Counted from the stretch's first letter, positions 53,832-62,256 are shown. The stretch is DNA of 64,000 bases from Streptosporangiaceae bacterium (GCA_025934375.1 JAICYD010000021.1:1-64000), one strand, 5' to 3'. Translations and numbers: made by a program. Notes: generated by a model from the sequence alone, not told the origin.

Positions 53832-54302
53832 ATGGAGACGTTTTCCTCGATGACAATGACCGCGCTCGACCGCACGCTGGTTGCCGGCGATGCTGGTCGG
53901 GTGACCTGCGAGCGGCAGGAGCGCCCCGATCCGGAGGTGCCCGAGAAGGGCCGCCGGCGGACGTTCACCGCGCAGTACAAGCAGCAGGTCCTGGCCGTCT
54001 ACGAGGCGGCGCCCGACGGCGAGAAAGGCGCGATCCTGCGCCGGGAAGGCCTGTACTCCAGCCTGATCACCGAGTGGCGGCGGGCTCGCGATGCCGGGCC
54101 GCTGGCCGGGCTGAAGCAGCCACAGGGCCGTCCGGCGGCCGATCCGCGGGACGCGCAAATCGCCCGGCTGCTGAAAGAGAAGGCCAAGCTGGAGCAGGGG
54201 CTGGCCAAGGCCCGCTTCGTGGTCGACGTGCAGTCAAAACTGCAGGCGCTCTTGGAGACGATCTCCGAGAGCGCGGACATCGAGCCCGGGTCGAAGTCGT
54301 GA
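53832..54302 (+). CDS. IS3-family transposase OrfA-like protein
   Basis: 156 residues. The helix-turn-helix core RRRTFTAQYKQQVLAVYEAA, then GEKGAILRREGLYSSLITEW, matches IS3-type OrfA. A C-terminal coiled coil (DAQIARLLKEKAKLEQGLAK) fits the leucine-zipper region. Its stop overlaps the GTG of orfB, as in IS3 elements. The element is not intact because orfB is cut short. Confidence 0.78.
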   Translation: METFSSMTMTALDRTLVAGDAGRVTCERQERPDPEVPEKGRRRTFTAQYKQQVLAVYEAAPDGEKGAILRREGLYSSLITEWRRARDAGPLAGLKQPQGRPAADPRDAQIARLLKEKAKLEQGLAKARFVVDVQSKLQALLETISESADIEPGSKS

Positions 54303-54500
54303 CCGACGAGGCCATCGCTGCCATGGCGCCGAGGATCGGCACCCGGGCGGCGTGCCGCGCGGCCGGGGTGGCGCAGGCCTCCTGGTACCGGCGGCACCGG
54401 GCCAGCCCGGCGCCGGCGCGGCGCGCCCCGGTGCCGCACCGCGACCGGGCCCAGCCCCGCGCCCTGGCGCCGGCCGAGCGCCCAGCCCCGCCAGCCACGC
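54299..54500 (+). pseudogene. Truncated IS3-family transposase OrfB
   Basis: It starts GTG at 54299 overlapping orfA, reading TDEAIAAMAPRIGTRAACRA then AGVAQASWYRRHRASPAPAR and HRDRAQPRALAPAERPAP. These are the first 60-70 residues of IS3/IS150-type OrfB. The DDE catalytic core is missing; unrelated Nudix sequence follows. Confidence 0.75.
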
Positions 54501-54625
54501 CCCCGGCACCTGCCACGACCGCCGGCTCGTCACTCACCGTGCGCCTCATGAACGTTCTCCCCCCAAGAACCTTGGCATACCCGCCCAGTGGATCGATTAC
54601 CCTAAGTAACTCCCTTACACGCCTG

Positions 54626-54953
54626 AGGAAATACCCCCCGGGCGGGCTGGTCGACGTGGACGAGGAACCGGCCGATGCGGCGGTTCGGGAGTTGGAGGAG
54701 GAGACGGGTGTACCGGGCCGGGCGGGTCGAGCACTCCACGTCGTTCCAGCCCATGCCGGGGATGGTCGACGCTGAGCACTTCGTGTTCGTCGGGACGGAT
54801 CCTGAGCGTGTCGGCGACCCGACCGACTTGAGCGAGGCGGCGCGGGTGGAGTGGGTGCCGTTGGCGTCGATTCCGCAGATGATTGACGCGGGTGAGATCT
54901 GGAGCGCTGGCACGCTGGTGGCGTTGTCGCGGGTGCTGTTGAGGCAGCGTTAG
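54626..54953 (+). pseudogene. Nudix hydrolase remnant (5' truncated, frameshifted)
   Basis: GGLVDVDEEPADAAVRELEE then ETG is a complete Nudix box, but there is no N-terminal domain or start. After the box the frame shifts, and the sequence continues as HSTSFQPMPGMVDAEHFVFV, then DLSEAARVEWVPLASIPQMI. It ends 3 bases from the stop of the leftward regulator gene. Confidence 0.72.
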
Positions 54954-56308
54954 GCGTCCGCGTCCGTGTTGTGCCGGGCGGCGTCAAGCTCGGCGCGGTA
55001 GGCGTCGGCTAGGTCGCGGGCCTCGGGGACGCCGTGGGCACTGACGGCGCCGATGACTTCGCGTGCGCGCCAGTAGTTGGATGGCACTAGGTAGCCGGAG
55101 GTGACGGCTTGCAGGGCGGTGCCTGCTGCCTCGTCGTGCTTGCCTTGTCCGACGAGCGCGAGGGACAGGTCAAGGCGGGCTGAGGATGCGCGGCGGTACC
55201 GGGGAGGCCCTGTGGGCGGTGATTCGAGGCGTTGGAGCACGTCGCGGGCGAACTGCTCGGCGGCGGGATCGCCGATCCAGGACAGTGTCGTGGCGGTGTA
55301 GGCCTCGGCCTTGGCCGGGTCGTAGTGGAAGTGGTGCTCGGGACGGTCGGGTATGGGGAGCGCTGCGGCCAGGTCTTCGACGCGGCTGAGCGCGGCCCTT
55401 GTCCGGCCGGGGTCACCGAGCCGCGCCCATGCGCGGCCTTCCTGTCCGGTGGCCTGGATGTAAGCGCTGCCGTCGCGGGGCGCTACCTGCTGCGCGCCTT
55501 GCGACAGGGCGACGGCTTGCCGGTAGTTGCCTGCGGTTAGCTCCATCCAGGCGCGGGTTTCCAGTACCCAGCCGGTGATCTCGGCCTGGCCCGTCTCGCG
55601 GGCGAGCTGGTCGGCGGTGCGCAGGTAGGCGAGTGCGGGCGGGTCCTGGTGCAAGTCGATCAGGCAGGTAGCGGCGAGCAGGGACAGCCAGCCTCCAGAG
55701 GTCAGGAGGCGGCGCTGCTGTGCCAGGGTGGTGCGGCCGTCGAGTAGCCGTGTGGCGTAGCCCAGGTGCGTGCGGACTCGCGGTAGCAAGTCTGCTGGCG
55801 CGGTAGTTGGGTAGGCGGTGGCCAGGTCGTCAAGGGCCAGCTCGATGCGCTCACAGACGTCATTGCTGACATCTGAGGCTGATGCCCGCTGGGCAAGCTC
55901 CATGGCCGCCAGCTCGTCATCGAGGGCCTGGCTCGCCAGCACCGCCCCGGACGGCTGGTGAGGAATGGCTGCCACAGTCTTCGGATTCGCCACTGCGTGC
56001 GCCTGGGATCCTCGCGAACGGGGTGCAAGGCCGAGAGCGATCCGTGCCGGGTCGGGCAGCTTCAGTCCGTCGGCGATCTGCTCGAACACGGAAAGGTGCT
56101 TGACTTCCCCGACGCCTCGTTCGAGGTCGCTTACCTTGCCCTGGGTGGTGCCCCAGGCGATCGCGATCTGGGTCTGGGTGACCCCTGCGTGGTCTTGCAG
56201 GAGGATGAAGAACAGGCCCATGTTGCGGCTTTTCAGGGCCGCGGTGACATCGGGCAGTTGCCAGAACGAGTCCGGGATCACGATCAGGTCGTTGGCGCGA
56301 CCGGGCAT
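54950..56308 (-). CDS. XRE-family regulator with TPR-like domain (module copy B)
   Basis: 452 residues. MPGRANDLIVIPDSFWQLPD begins it, with HTH VTQTQIAIAWGTTQGKVSDL and following ERGVGEVKHLSVFEQIADGL. The C-terminal domain is a helical repeat region (QAVALSQGAQQVAPRDGSAY and others). About half identical to copy A by eye. It sits inside the integrative element and is divergent from the small-protein/ATPase genes. Confidence 0.83.
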   Translation of the reverse strand: MPGRANDLIVIPDSFWQLPDVTAALKSRNMGLFFILLQDHAGVTQTQIAIAWGTTQGKVSDLERGVGEVKHLSVFEQIADGLKLPDPARIALGLAPRSRGSQAHAVANPKTVAAIPHQPSGAVLASQALDDELAAMELAQRASASDVSNDVCERIELALDDLATAYPTTAPADLLPRVRTHLGYATRLLDGRTTLAQQRRLLTSGGWLSLLAATCLIDLHQDPPALAYLRTADQLARETGQAEITGWVLETRAWMELTAGNYRQAVALSQGAQQVAPRDGSAYIQATGQEGRAWARLGDPGRTRAALSRVEDLAAALPIPDRPEHHFHYDPAKAEAYTATTLSWIGDPAAEQFARDVLQRLESPPTGPPRYRRASSARLDLSLALVGQGKHDEAAGTALQAVTSGYLVPSNYWRAREVIGAVSAHGVPEARDLADAYRAELDAARHNTDADA

Positions 56309-56359
56309 CTGCTGGCCTGTTCCCTCCGCCGGGCGGTGTCCATGCGTTTACATGGCGTC

Positions 56360-56400
56360 ACTGATTGCGAGGATATATCCAGAGTCAGGATAACGGCGCG
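56360..56400. promoter_or_regulatory. Conserved divergent promoter of module copy B
   Basis: The same ACTGATTGCGAG-GATATATCC and CAGGATAACGGCGCGG words as in copy A. TTGCGA (56365-56370) and AGGATA (56387-56392) are spaced 16 bases. It could drive 56440-57895 rightward. Confidence 0.6.
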
Positions 56401-56439
56401 GTATGGGTTGCGGCCCTTGCGTCGGTGACGCTGGATGTC

Positions 56440-56616
56440 ATGATCGGCACACGTACAGTAAACGCGGCGAACTGCCCGTCATGCCGTGGGCACGGCTGGA
56501 AAGTCCGGCGCTCACGGCGGGCCTTGGTAATCGGGACCCTGACTCGGGGCACCGCCGAGACCGCTCGGCGAACGTGCCTCGATTGCGGTGGCTCTGGGCG
56601 GGTGGCGGCCCGGTGA
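56440..56616 (+). CDS. CxxCxGxG zinc-finger-like mini-protein (module copy B)
   Basis: 58 residues. Two DnaJ-type CxxCxGxG motifs (CPSCRGHG near residue 12 and CLDCGGSG near 47) suggest one bound zinc ion. The ATG at 56440 is preceded by a weak GG-rich site. The stop overlaps the ATPase GTG (GTGA). It is likely a cofactor of the module; copy A is frameshifted in this gene. Confidence 0.7.
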   Translation: MIGTRTVNAANCPSCRGHGWKVRRSRRALVIGTLTRGTAETARRTCLDCGGSGRVAAR

Positions 56617-57053
56617 CGTCCGCCCTTCCCGGGTCCGATCCGGCGCACCTGGTCATCGCCGAACTGGATGGCCTGGCGGAACCGAGCGTGTGCGTGTTCC
56701 CTGGCGAAAGGCGCGAGGTGCGGAACGTGCGGGCTTTCATCGGCGCAGCGGTCGATGGCTGCCCGGCCGCCGATGACGTGATCCTTTTGGCCAGCGAGGT
56801 AGCTACTAACGCGATCGTTCATACGGCCTCGGGTGAAGACGGCACGTTCAAGGTCGTCGTTCACGCCCTCGACGGGATGGTCCGGGTGGAGGTGCATGAC
56901 GGCGGCTCGGAAACCCTGCCCGGTATTGGCTCGGCCGACGATGAGGCCGTTTCGGGCCGTGGCCTCGGCTTCGTCGAGGAGCTGGCCACGCGCTGGGGGC
57001 ACCACGGAAACCGGGATGGCCGGGTGGTGTGGTTCGAGGTGGACTGGCAATGA
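56613..57053 (+). CDS. RsbW-like ATP-binding protein (module copy B)
   Basis: About 146 residues from the GTG at 56613. N box ILLASEVATNAIVHTASGED, G1 VEVHDGGSETLPG, and GRGLGFVEELATRWG. Highly similar to copy A. It overlaps the mini-protein and the next small gene by 4 bases, so the set is an operon. Confidence 0.83.
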   Translation: MTSALPGSDPAHLVIAELDGLAEPSVCVFPGERREVRNVRAFIGAAVDGCPAADDVILLASEVATNAIVHTASGEDGTFKVVVHALDGMVRVEVHDGGSETLPGIGSADDEAVSGRGLGFVEELATRWGHHGNRDGRVVWFEVDWQ

Positions 57054-57283
57054 GCGCCGACGCGGAAGAGGCCGCGCGTGCGGAGGCGCGTCGGCTTGAG
57101 GCCGGTAACCCGTTGTGGCTCGTGGTCTTCGGGGTCTCCAGCGGAGAATTCGTGTGCTTCCCTCGGTTCAACGTGCCGTTCCGCGCGATCCTCGCCGCGA
57201 AGGAACCGACAGCGCTGCCGCCCCGGATGCGTGAAGTTGAGAGTTCCGCGCTCCGCATCACGATCAGCCCCGGGGCGGGATGA
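57050..57283 (+). CDS. Small hypothetical protein of the module (77 residues)
   Basis: ATG at 57050 overlapping the ATPase stop. MSADAEEAARAEARRLEAGN, then PLWLVVFGVSSGEFVCFPRF and FRAILAAKEPTALPPRMREV. One short hydrophobic strand, otherwise helical. Family not recognised. Its copy A counterpart is reduced to a remnant. Confidence 0.68.
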   Translation: MSADAEEAARAEARRLEAGNPLWLVVFGVSSGEFVCFPRFNVPFRAILAAKEPTALPPRMREVESSALRITISPGAG

Positions 57284-57332
57284 GCGCCCCGCAAGAGACG
57301 TAGCCCATCCCATGAGAAGTGGAGACATTCCA

Positions 57333-57518
57333 GTGAGTGACACCTTGTCCGCGTTCGAGCGCACGCACCTGGAGCGGCTCAAGCTCGCCGCTGACGTCCT
57401 GCTGTCCGAGCACGACGCCATTACTGATCCGATGGAAGCTGAGCTGGTGATCTTCCGCGAGCGGGTTGAGCATGCCCTGCTGCTGCCCGGTCCCGATCAC
57501 GGGGAGGCCAGCGCATGA
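57333..57518 (+). CDS. Small conserved protein of the module (copy B, 61 residues)
   Basis: GTG at 57333, MSDTLSAFERTHLERLKLAA then DVLLSEHDAITDPMEAELVI. Near-identical to 53003-53176. The stop overlaps the next ATG (ATGA). Confidence 0.75.
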   Translation: MSDTLSAFERTHLERLKLAADVLLSEHDAITDPMEAELVIFRERVEHALLLPGPDHGEASA

Positions 57519-57895
57519 GCGCCAGCAGGAACCAGCTCAGTCAGCAGGAGAAAGCCAGGCGGTGGGATGAGCTGATCGGGTGCCTGCGGCAGCCGGGCAT
57601 GCGTGAGACCTACATCTACCGTCTGTCCGGCGTGCGCCGGGCCGTGTACCTCCTGCTGGCTGATGAGTCGCTGCCGCCAGCGCTGGCAGCTGAGCTGAAT
57701 GCCTACCGGGTCAAGGTGGACGCCCTGTACCTGGAAGCCGCCGATGGCTTTTCTGCGATCGAGGGCGTGCTCAACTTCCTCCCGACCTACGTAACCGAAT
57801 CGGTCACGGGCGAGATCTGCGCCGACGACACCAATGATCGGCTGACCGTCCACGGTGATCACCGTGGACGGCCAGGCCGTCAACCCCCCCGATGA
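57515..57895 (+). CDS. Hypothetical protein of the integrative element
   Basis: 126 residues. ATG overlapping the previous stop. LSQQEKARRWDELIGCLRQP, then SGVRRAVYLLLADESLPPAL and AAELNAYRVKVDALYLEAAD suggest a helical protein. I do not recognise the family. It overlaps the start of the following frame by 41 bases. Confidence 0.6.
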   Translation: MSASRNQLSQQEKARRWDELIGCLRQPGMRETYIYRLSGVRRAVYLLLADESLPPALAAELNAYRVKVDALYLEAADGFSAIEGVLNFLPTYVTESVTGEICADDTNDRLTVHGDHRGRPGRQPPR

Positions 57896-58190
57896 CCAGG
57901 GCGATGACGCCGCAAGGGCTGTGGATGCCGCCCGGCTGGAGCTGAGGCTGTGCCGGGCGCTGGTGGCGATTAACCCGCCGCGTGATGTGTCGCTGCTGGT
58001 GCATGCGCGGGCGGCTGAGCTGCTGCGCGTGCTGCGTAAGCACGGCGCTGCCGATCTGGACGTCATCCCGTCCGCTGACCTGGGCGATGGCGACCTGAAG
58101 GAGGCGGCGGGCATCGTGCGGGCGTTCTGCGCGCTGCCGCCGGGGAGCATCAGGGGCTTGCCGGGCGGGATGACCTTCCGGGGCTGTCCT
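57855..58190 (+). pseudogene. Hypothetical element protein, 3' end lost
   Basis: GTG at 57855 opens MITVDGQAVNPPDDQGDDAA and a conserved-looking core RLCRALVAINPPRDVSLLVH, then ARAAELLRVLRKHGAADLDV up to about residue 112. After that the frame reads through the replication-initiator sequence out of frame. The original stop has evidently been removed by the deletion that also truncated rep. Confidence 0.55.
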
Positions 58191-59233
58191 GGCCGTCGCT
58201 GTTCGTCACCCTCACCTGCCCGTCGTATGGCCGGGGCACGTCCGAGGGAACACCGGCCAGCCCAGACGGCTACGACTACACCCGCGCGGCGCGGGACGCA
58301 CTGCACTTCGCCGCGCTCTTTGACCGGTTCATGCAGAACCTGCGCCGGTACTGCGGATATGACATCCAGTACTTCGCCGCGATCGAGCCGCAACGACGGC
58401 TGGCGCCGCATGTCCATATCGCGATCCGCGGCACCATCTCGCGCAAGGAACTCCGCGAGGTCATCGCCGCGACTTACCACCAGGTGTGGTGGCCACCCAT
58501 TGACCAGGTGGTCTTCGACGGCGGCCACCTGCCCGTCTGGGACGACAAGTCCAGCACCTACCTCGACCCCATTACGGGCGAAGTCTTCCCTACCTGGGAT
58601 GACGCACTCGACGCCATCGGCGACGAAGACGAGCCGCTACACGTCGCGCGGTTCGGCGACCGCTTCGACGCCCAGGGCGTGCTCGTCGGATCCAGGGACG
58701 CCAGCCGCTGCATCGGCTACCTCACCAAGTACCTGACCAAGAACGTCGCCGACTGCCACACCCCCGGCACTGACGCCCAGGTGCGGCACGTCGAACGGCT
58801 CGCCGACACCCTCCGCTATGAACCATGCTCGCCGACCTGCGCGAACTGGCTCCGCTACGGCATCCAGCCCAAGAACCCCAAGCCGGGCATGATGCCCGGC
58901 CGCTGCAAGGGCAAGGCACACCGCGCCGACCATCTCGGCTACGCCGGACGCCGCGTGCTGGTCTCGCGCAAGTGGTCGGGCAAGACGCTGGCCGACCACC
59001 GCGCTGACCGCAAGGCCTGGCTCATGGCCATGCTCGACCTTCCAGCAACCGACCCGCAGCGCTACACGTGGGAACCGGTCAAGCCGAGCGACGCCGACCA
59101 CCTGTCCACCGCGCATCGCCTGCTGCGCGTCGTCGGCGATCGCATCCGCTGGCGGCAAGCCCTCGACGAGGCGCGAAGACGCGCACAGGGCCTACCCCCT
59201 GACGAACTTTCGGCAACCGGGGTGGCCGCATGA
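58184..59233 (+). pseudogene. RepSA-like replication initiator, 5' truncated
   Basis: The frame reads LSWPSLFVTLTCPSYGRGTS, YDYTRAARDALHFAALFDRF and FAAIEPQRRLAPHVHIAIRG (HUH-like HVH), ending with IGYLTKYLTKNVADCHTP (Tyr and Lys). These match RepSA/pSAM2-type rolling-circle initiators of AICEs. The N-terminal region with the CGNRR and CPxC zinc motifs is absent; the first in-frame start is the ATG at 58331, well inside the domain. Confidence 0.72.
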
Positions 59234-59481
59234 CCAAGCCCAGGACCAGCGCCAACGCCGGAATGTCAGACCGGCTCCTTACCGTGGCAGAAGCCGCCGA
59301 CTTCCTCCGCACGTCCGAACGCTTTCCGCGCCGGCTGATCGCCGAACGGCGCATCGCCTTCGTCCACGTTGGGCGACATGTCCGCATCCCCGAGTCGGCA
59401 CTTCGCGAGTTCATCCAGGCGGGCACGGTCGCGCCTCTCACCGCCGCTGACCTGCGGCCCAACTTCAAAGGGGTGGCCTGA
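59230..59481 (+). CDS. xis: Excisionase-like helix-turn-helix protein
   Basis: 83 residues. TVAEAADFLRTSERFPRRLI and FVHVGRHVRIPESALREFIQ form a MerR/excisionase-type winged HTH. ATGA overlap with rep and with the integrase start. Expected to direct excision with the integrase. Confidence 0.83.
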   Translation: MTKPRTSANAGMSDRLLTVAEAADFLRTSERFPRRLIAERRIAFVHVGRHVRIPESALREFIQAGTVAPLTAADLRPNFKGVA

Positions 59482-60815
59482 TGGCCAACAAAGACGGGCA
59501 TCGTCGTTTCGGCAACGTGCGAAAGCTGCCATCCGGACGATTCCAGATTCGCTATCCAGGGCCGGATGGGCTGACGCGCACCGGAACCGAAACTTACGAC
59601 CGCAAGGGCGACGCGCAAAAAGCACTCGTCCTGGTCGAAGCGTCGATGGCCTCGGGTGAGTGGACCGACCCGAACCGCGGGAAGATCCTGGTCGCCAACT
59701 ACGCCTCGACCTGGATCGCCGAGCGTCCAGGGCTTCGGCCGCGAACGCAGGATCTGTACCGCTGGCTGCTCGGCAAGCACATTGAGCCGTACCTCGGCGG
59801 CGTGCCGGTCGGGAAGCTCACGACCACGCTGGTCCGCGAGTGGCGGGCGAAGCTTCTCGGCAACGGGGTCTCGGTGTCGGTCGCGGCGAAGGCCTACCGG
59901 CTGCTGCGGGCGATCATGAACACGGCGGTCGAAGAGGACGGCCTGCTTCCGAAGAACCCATGCCGCGTCAAGGGAGCAGGTATCGAGAACCCCGAGGAGC
60001 GGCCGGTCCTGACGGTCAAGCAAGTCTTCGCTCTCGCCGAGCGGGTAGGGCGGCGACCGATCGGCAACATCCGCAAGACGCCTGACGGTTACCGGCTCCG
60101 GTTCCGGCGCGACGGGGAGTACCGCACGTCACCCGAACGGTTCGCCACTCGCGACGGTGCTGAGGCAGCACTCTGGAAGATGGCCGATGACGGGCGGGCC
60201 GACCACACGCAGGATCGGCGGTTCTACGCCCTGGTGCTGCTGACCACGTTCGCTTCACTACGGTGGGGCGAGGCGACGGCGCTTCGGCGATGCGATCTCG
60301 ATCTCGACAGGCGGGCGGTCCATGTCCGGGCCGGATACGTCGAGCGGTCGACGGGCGAACTGCTGCTAGGCGCACCCAAGTCGAAGGCATCACGACGTGT
60401 GGTCGGGATACCTCCGGCGATCATTCCTGAGCTTGAGGCTCACCTGGCCGTCTACGTCGGGCCGGAACCCGGGGCGCTGGTGTTCCCTGGAGTCGAAGGC
60501 GGGCCGATCCGACGGAGCAACTTCAACAAGCTCGCGGGATGGCCGCAGGCGGTCGCGGCTATCGGAATGCCGGGGCTGCATTTTCATGATCTGCGGCATA
60601 CCGGCAACCAATTCGCTTCGGAGAGCGGGGCCGGGCTGAAGGACCTGATGGCGCGGATGGGTCACGACTCGGAGCGGGCGGCGCTGATCTACCAGCATCG
60701 GGCGCGGGGCGGGGACCGGAAGATTACCGACGCGATCGACGAACTGGTTCGGGACGAGCGGGACGGCGGCGACGGCCGGGGGGACGAGGGCGGCGCGCTC
60801 GCTCCGGCTGGGTGA
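59481..60815 (+). CDS. int: Site-specific tyrosine integrase
   Basis: 444 residues. N-terminal AP2-like arm domain (FGNVRKLPSGRFQIRYPGPD), then a SAM-like core, and a catalytic domain with Arg in TFASLRWGEATALRR, His-x-x-Arg in LHFHDLRHTGNQFAS, GH in MARMGHDSERAAL, and the nucleophile Tyr in IYQHRARGG. An internal stretch (IGNIRKTPDGYRLRFRRDGE) repeats the arm domain within the catalytic part. It recombines the tRNA-Gly 3' end with the element. Confidence 0.92.
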   Translation: MANKDGHRRFGNVRKLPSGRFQIRYPGPDGLTRTGTETYDRKGDAQKALVLVEASMASGEWTDPNRGKILVANYASTWIAERPGLRPRTQDLYRWLLGKHIEPYLGGVPVGKLTTTLVREWRAKLLGNGVSVSVAAKAYRLLRAIMNTAVEEDGLLPKNPCRVKGAGIENPEERPVLTVKQVFALAERVGRRPIGNIRKTPDGYRLRFRRDGEYRTSPERFATRDGAEAALWKMADDGRADHTQDRRFYALVLLTTFASLRWGEATALRRCDLDLDRRAVHVRAGYVERSTGELLLGAPKSKASRRVVGIPPAIIPELEAHLAVYVGPEPGALVFPGVEGGPIRRSNFNKLAGWPQAVAAIGMPGLHFHDLRHTGNQFASESGAGLKDLMARMGHDSERAALIYQHRARGGDRKITDAIDELVRDERDGGDGRGDEGGALAPAG

Positions 60816-60828
60816 CGGCCAACTGCGG

Positions 60829-60850
60829 CTAATGGCACGTTAATGGCACG
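60829..60850 (+). repeat. Right arm-type repeats
   Basis: CTAATGGCACG (60829-60839) and TTAATGGCACG (60840-60850) mirror the left pair at 53464-53485 and lie about 75 bases inside attR. Confidence 0.7.
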
Positions 60851-60878
60851 GGGCCTCGGCAAGGCCCCGGAGACGACG

Positions 60879-60917
60879 AAGGCCCGGGTTCGGGAAAACG
60901 CTTCCCACCTGGGCCTT
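60879..60917. terminator. Terminator between int and tRNA-Gly
   Basis: AAGGCCCGGGT (60879-60889) and ACCTGGGCCTT (60907-60917) pair over 11 bp with one wobble, followed by CTTCTT. A GGGGCCT/AGGCCCC hairpin lies just before. It ends int from the left and tRNA-Gly from the right. Confidence 0.75.
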
Positions 60918-60926
60918 CTTGCTGGG

Positions 60927-60997
60927 AGCGGGTGACGGGAATCGAACCCGCACTGTCAGCTTGGGAAGCTGATGTTCTGCCATTGAACTACACCCGC
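60927..60997 (-). tRNA. tRNA-Gly(CCC), integration site (attR)
   Basis: A 71-base cloverleaf read leftward: acceptor GCGGGTG/CACCCGC, D arm GTTC/GAAC, anticodon stem TCAGC/GCTGA with loop TTCCCAA (anticodon CCC at 60963-60965), T arm GCGGG-TTCGATT-CCCGT, no encoded CCA. Intact at the right boundary of the element, with dcd following as in other actinomycetes. Confidence 0.95.
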
Positions 60998-61076
60998 GCG
61001 TCACGTGGGACTGCCGCATTGGCGGAGTCTCCGTGTACTCGCTCAGACATCGTACCGGACAAGTAAGGTTGCTCGC

Positions 61077-61652
61077 GTGCTGCTCTCTGATCGTGACATC
61101 AAGGCCGAGTTGGAGTCCGGGCGGGTCAAGCTCGACCCGTACGCCCCGGAACTGGTCCAGCCTTCCAGCGTTGACGTGCGCCTGGACCGGTACTTCCGCG
61201 TGTTCGAGAACCACCGGTATCCGCACATCGACCCGGCGATCGAGCAGCCCGACCTGACCCGGCTACTGGAGACGGCTGGCGAGGAGCCGTTCGTCCTTCA
61301 CCCGGGCGAGTTCGTCCTCGGGTCGACCTTCGAGGTAGTGACGCTTCCAGACGACATCGCCGGCCGACTAGAGGGGAAAAGTTCTCTAGGGCGCCTAGGG
61401 CTGCTCACGCACTCCACCGCGGGGTGGATCGACCCCGGATTCTCCGGTCACGTCACGCTGGAACTGTCGAATGTCGCGACGCTGCCGATCAAGCTGTGGC
61501 CCGGCATGAAAATCGGGCAACTGTGCCTGTTCCGCACGAGCTCCCCGGCCGAGCACCCCTACGGCTCGTCGGTCTACGGGTCCCGTTACCAAGACCAGCG
61601 AGGCCCCACGCCGTCCCGCTCCTACCTCAACTTCTACCGGACCAAGCTATGA
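61077..61652 (+). CDS. dcd: dCTP deaminase
   Basis: 191 residues from the GTG at 61077. [20 protein letters not shown] begins it, and [48 protein letters not shown] and [18 protein letters not shown] are the trimeric dUTPase-fold motifs of Dcd. It deaminates dCTP, and actinomycete forms may also hydrolyse dUTP. Single gene, after tRNA-Gly. Confidence 0.96.
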   Translation: MLLSDRDIKAELESGRVKLDPYAPELVQPSSVDVRLDRYFRVFENHRYPHIDPAIEQPDLTRLLETAGEEPFVLHPGEFVLGSTFEVVTLPDDIAGRLEGKSSLGRLGLLTHSTAGWIDPGFSGHVTLELSNVATLPIKLWPGMKIGQLCLFRTSSPAEHPYGSSVYGSRYQDQRGPTPSRSYLNFYRTKL

Positions 61653-61659
61653 CCGAACC

Positions 61660-61860
61660 TTATTCGGGGATTTTAAGGCTGGCGGTGAATGACCGCCACG
61701 CGTCCGCTGAGTAAATTAGGACACGCCCATCGGTGCCGACTGAGTCCTTTACCGCGATGTTTTCGGCTATTGATGCGACCGCAACGCACGCCCCGTTGTT
61801 TACACTGCGCCTCGACTTGCGCCAGTCAGTAGAACTGAAACTTTCATTCCTTGACGACAT
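61660..61860 (-). CDS. DUF397 family protein (downstream copy)
   Basis: 66 residues from the ATG at 61860, after AAGGTG. SSTDWRKSRRSVNNGACVAV, then AVKDSVGTDGRVLIYSADAW and RSFTASLKIPE are the DUF397 fold. In Scr1/WhiJ-type loci such proteins pair with XRE/DUF5753 regulators. It is separated from the next copy by 192 bases. Confidence 0.83.
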   Translation of the reverse strand: MSSRNESFSSTDWRKSRRSVNNGACVAVASIAENIAVKDSVGTDGRVLIYSADAWRSFTASLKIPE

Positions 61861-62052
61861 GCGATCACACCTTGCTTCGCACGAGCGGGAACCCACAGTC
61901 TAGCATGTCGCTGACGCTGACAGACGTTACAAAATAAGCCGATAGTTGCATCTGATAAAAGATGCACTCAGCAAATGGGCGGGATCGCCCGATAATTGCG
62001 CTGGAACCGACGTCCTGCGGTCCGGCACGGACGACCCCGCCATCCTCTCAGC

Positions 62053-62256
62053 CTAACGAGCGTCGTACATCCCAGCCCGGGCGTCGCGGACGAAGGACTG
62101 CCAGGCACCCTCCGGATAGCTCAGGACCGGGCCCTTCGCGTCCTGAGAATCCCTCACTCTCACGCTTCCGGCAGCCGATGCCGCTTCCACGCATGCACCA
62201 TTGCTTACGCTGTGCCGTGCTTTCCGCCAATTAAGGCGTCGAACTATCTCGGGCAT
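62053..62256 (-). CDS. DUF397 family protein (adjacent to the regulator)
   Basis: 67 residues from the ATG at 62256, after GAGAGGCGGG. VRRLNWRKARHSVSNGACVE, then VRVRDSQDAKGPVLSYPEGA and WQSFVRDARAGMYDAR. It follows the DUF5753 regulator by 65 bases on the same strand, the standard WhiJ/Scr1 arrangement. Confidence 0.85.
   Translation of the reverse strand: MPEIVRRLNWRKARHSVSNGACVEAASAAGSVRVRDSQDAKGPVLSYPEGAWQSFVRDARAGMYDAR

Larger units (their letters stand above)
53331..60967 (+). mobile_element. Decayed integrative element inserted in tRNA-Gly (AICE-like)
   Basis: It is bounded by a partial tRNA-Gly copy on the left (53331-53379) and the intact tRNA-Gly(CCC) on the right (60925-60967), with arm-type repeats inside each end. 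It carries integrase, excisionase and a RepSA-like initiator, the replication-integration core of actinomycete AICEs. No FtsK/TraB-like transfer gene, Pra or Spd genes are present, and rep is truncated, so it is likely defective. Cargo: regulatory module copy B, IS3 and Nudix remnants. Confidence 0.72.

Noticed and set aside
53646..54158. 170-codon frame opposite the IS3 orfA
   Set aside because: Shadow of the transposase frame on the opposite strand; no motif.
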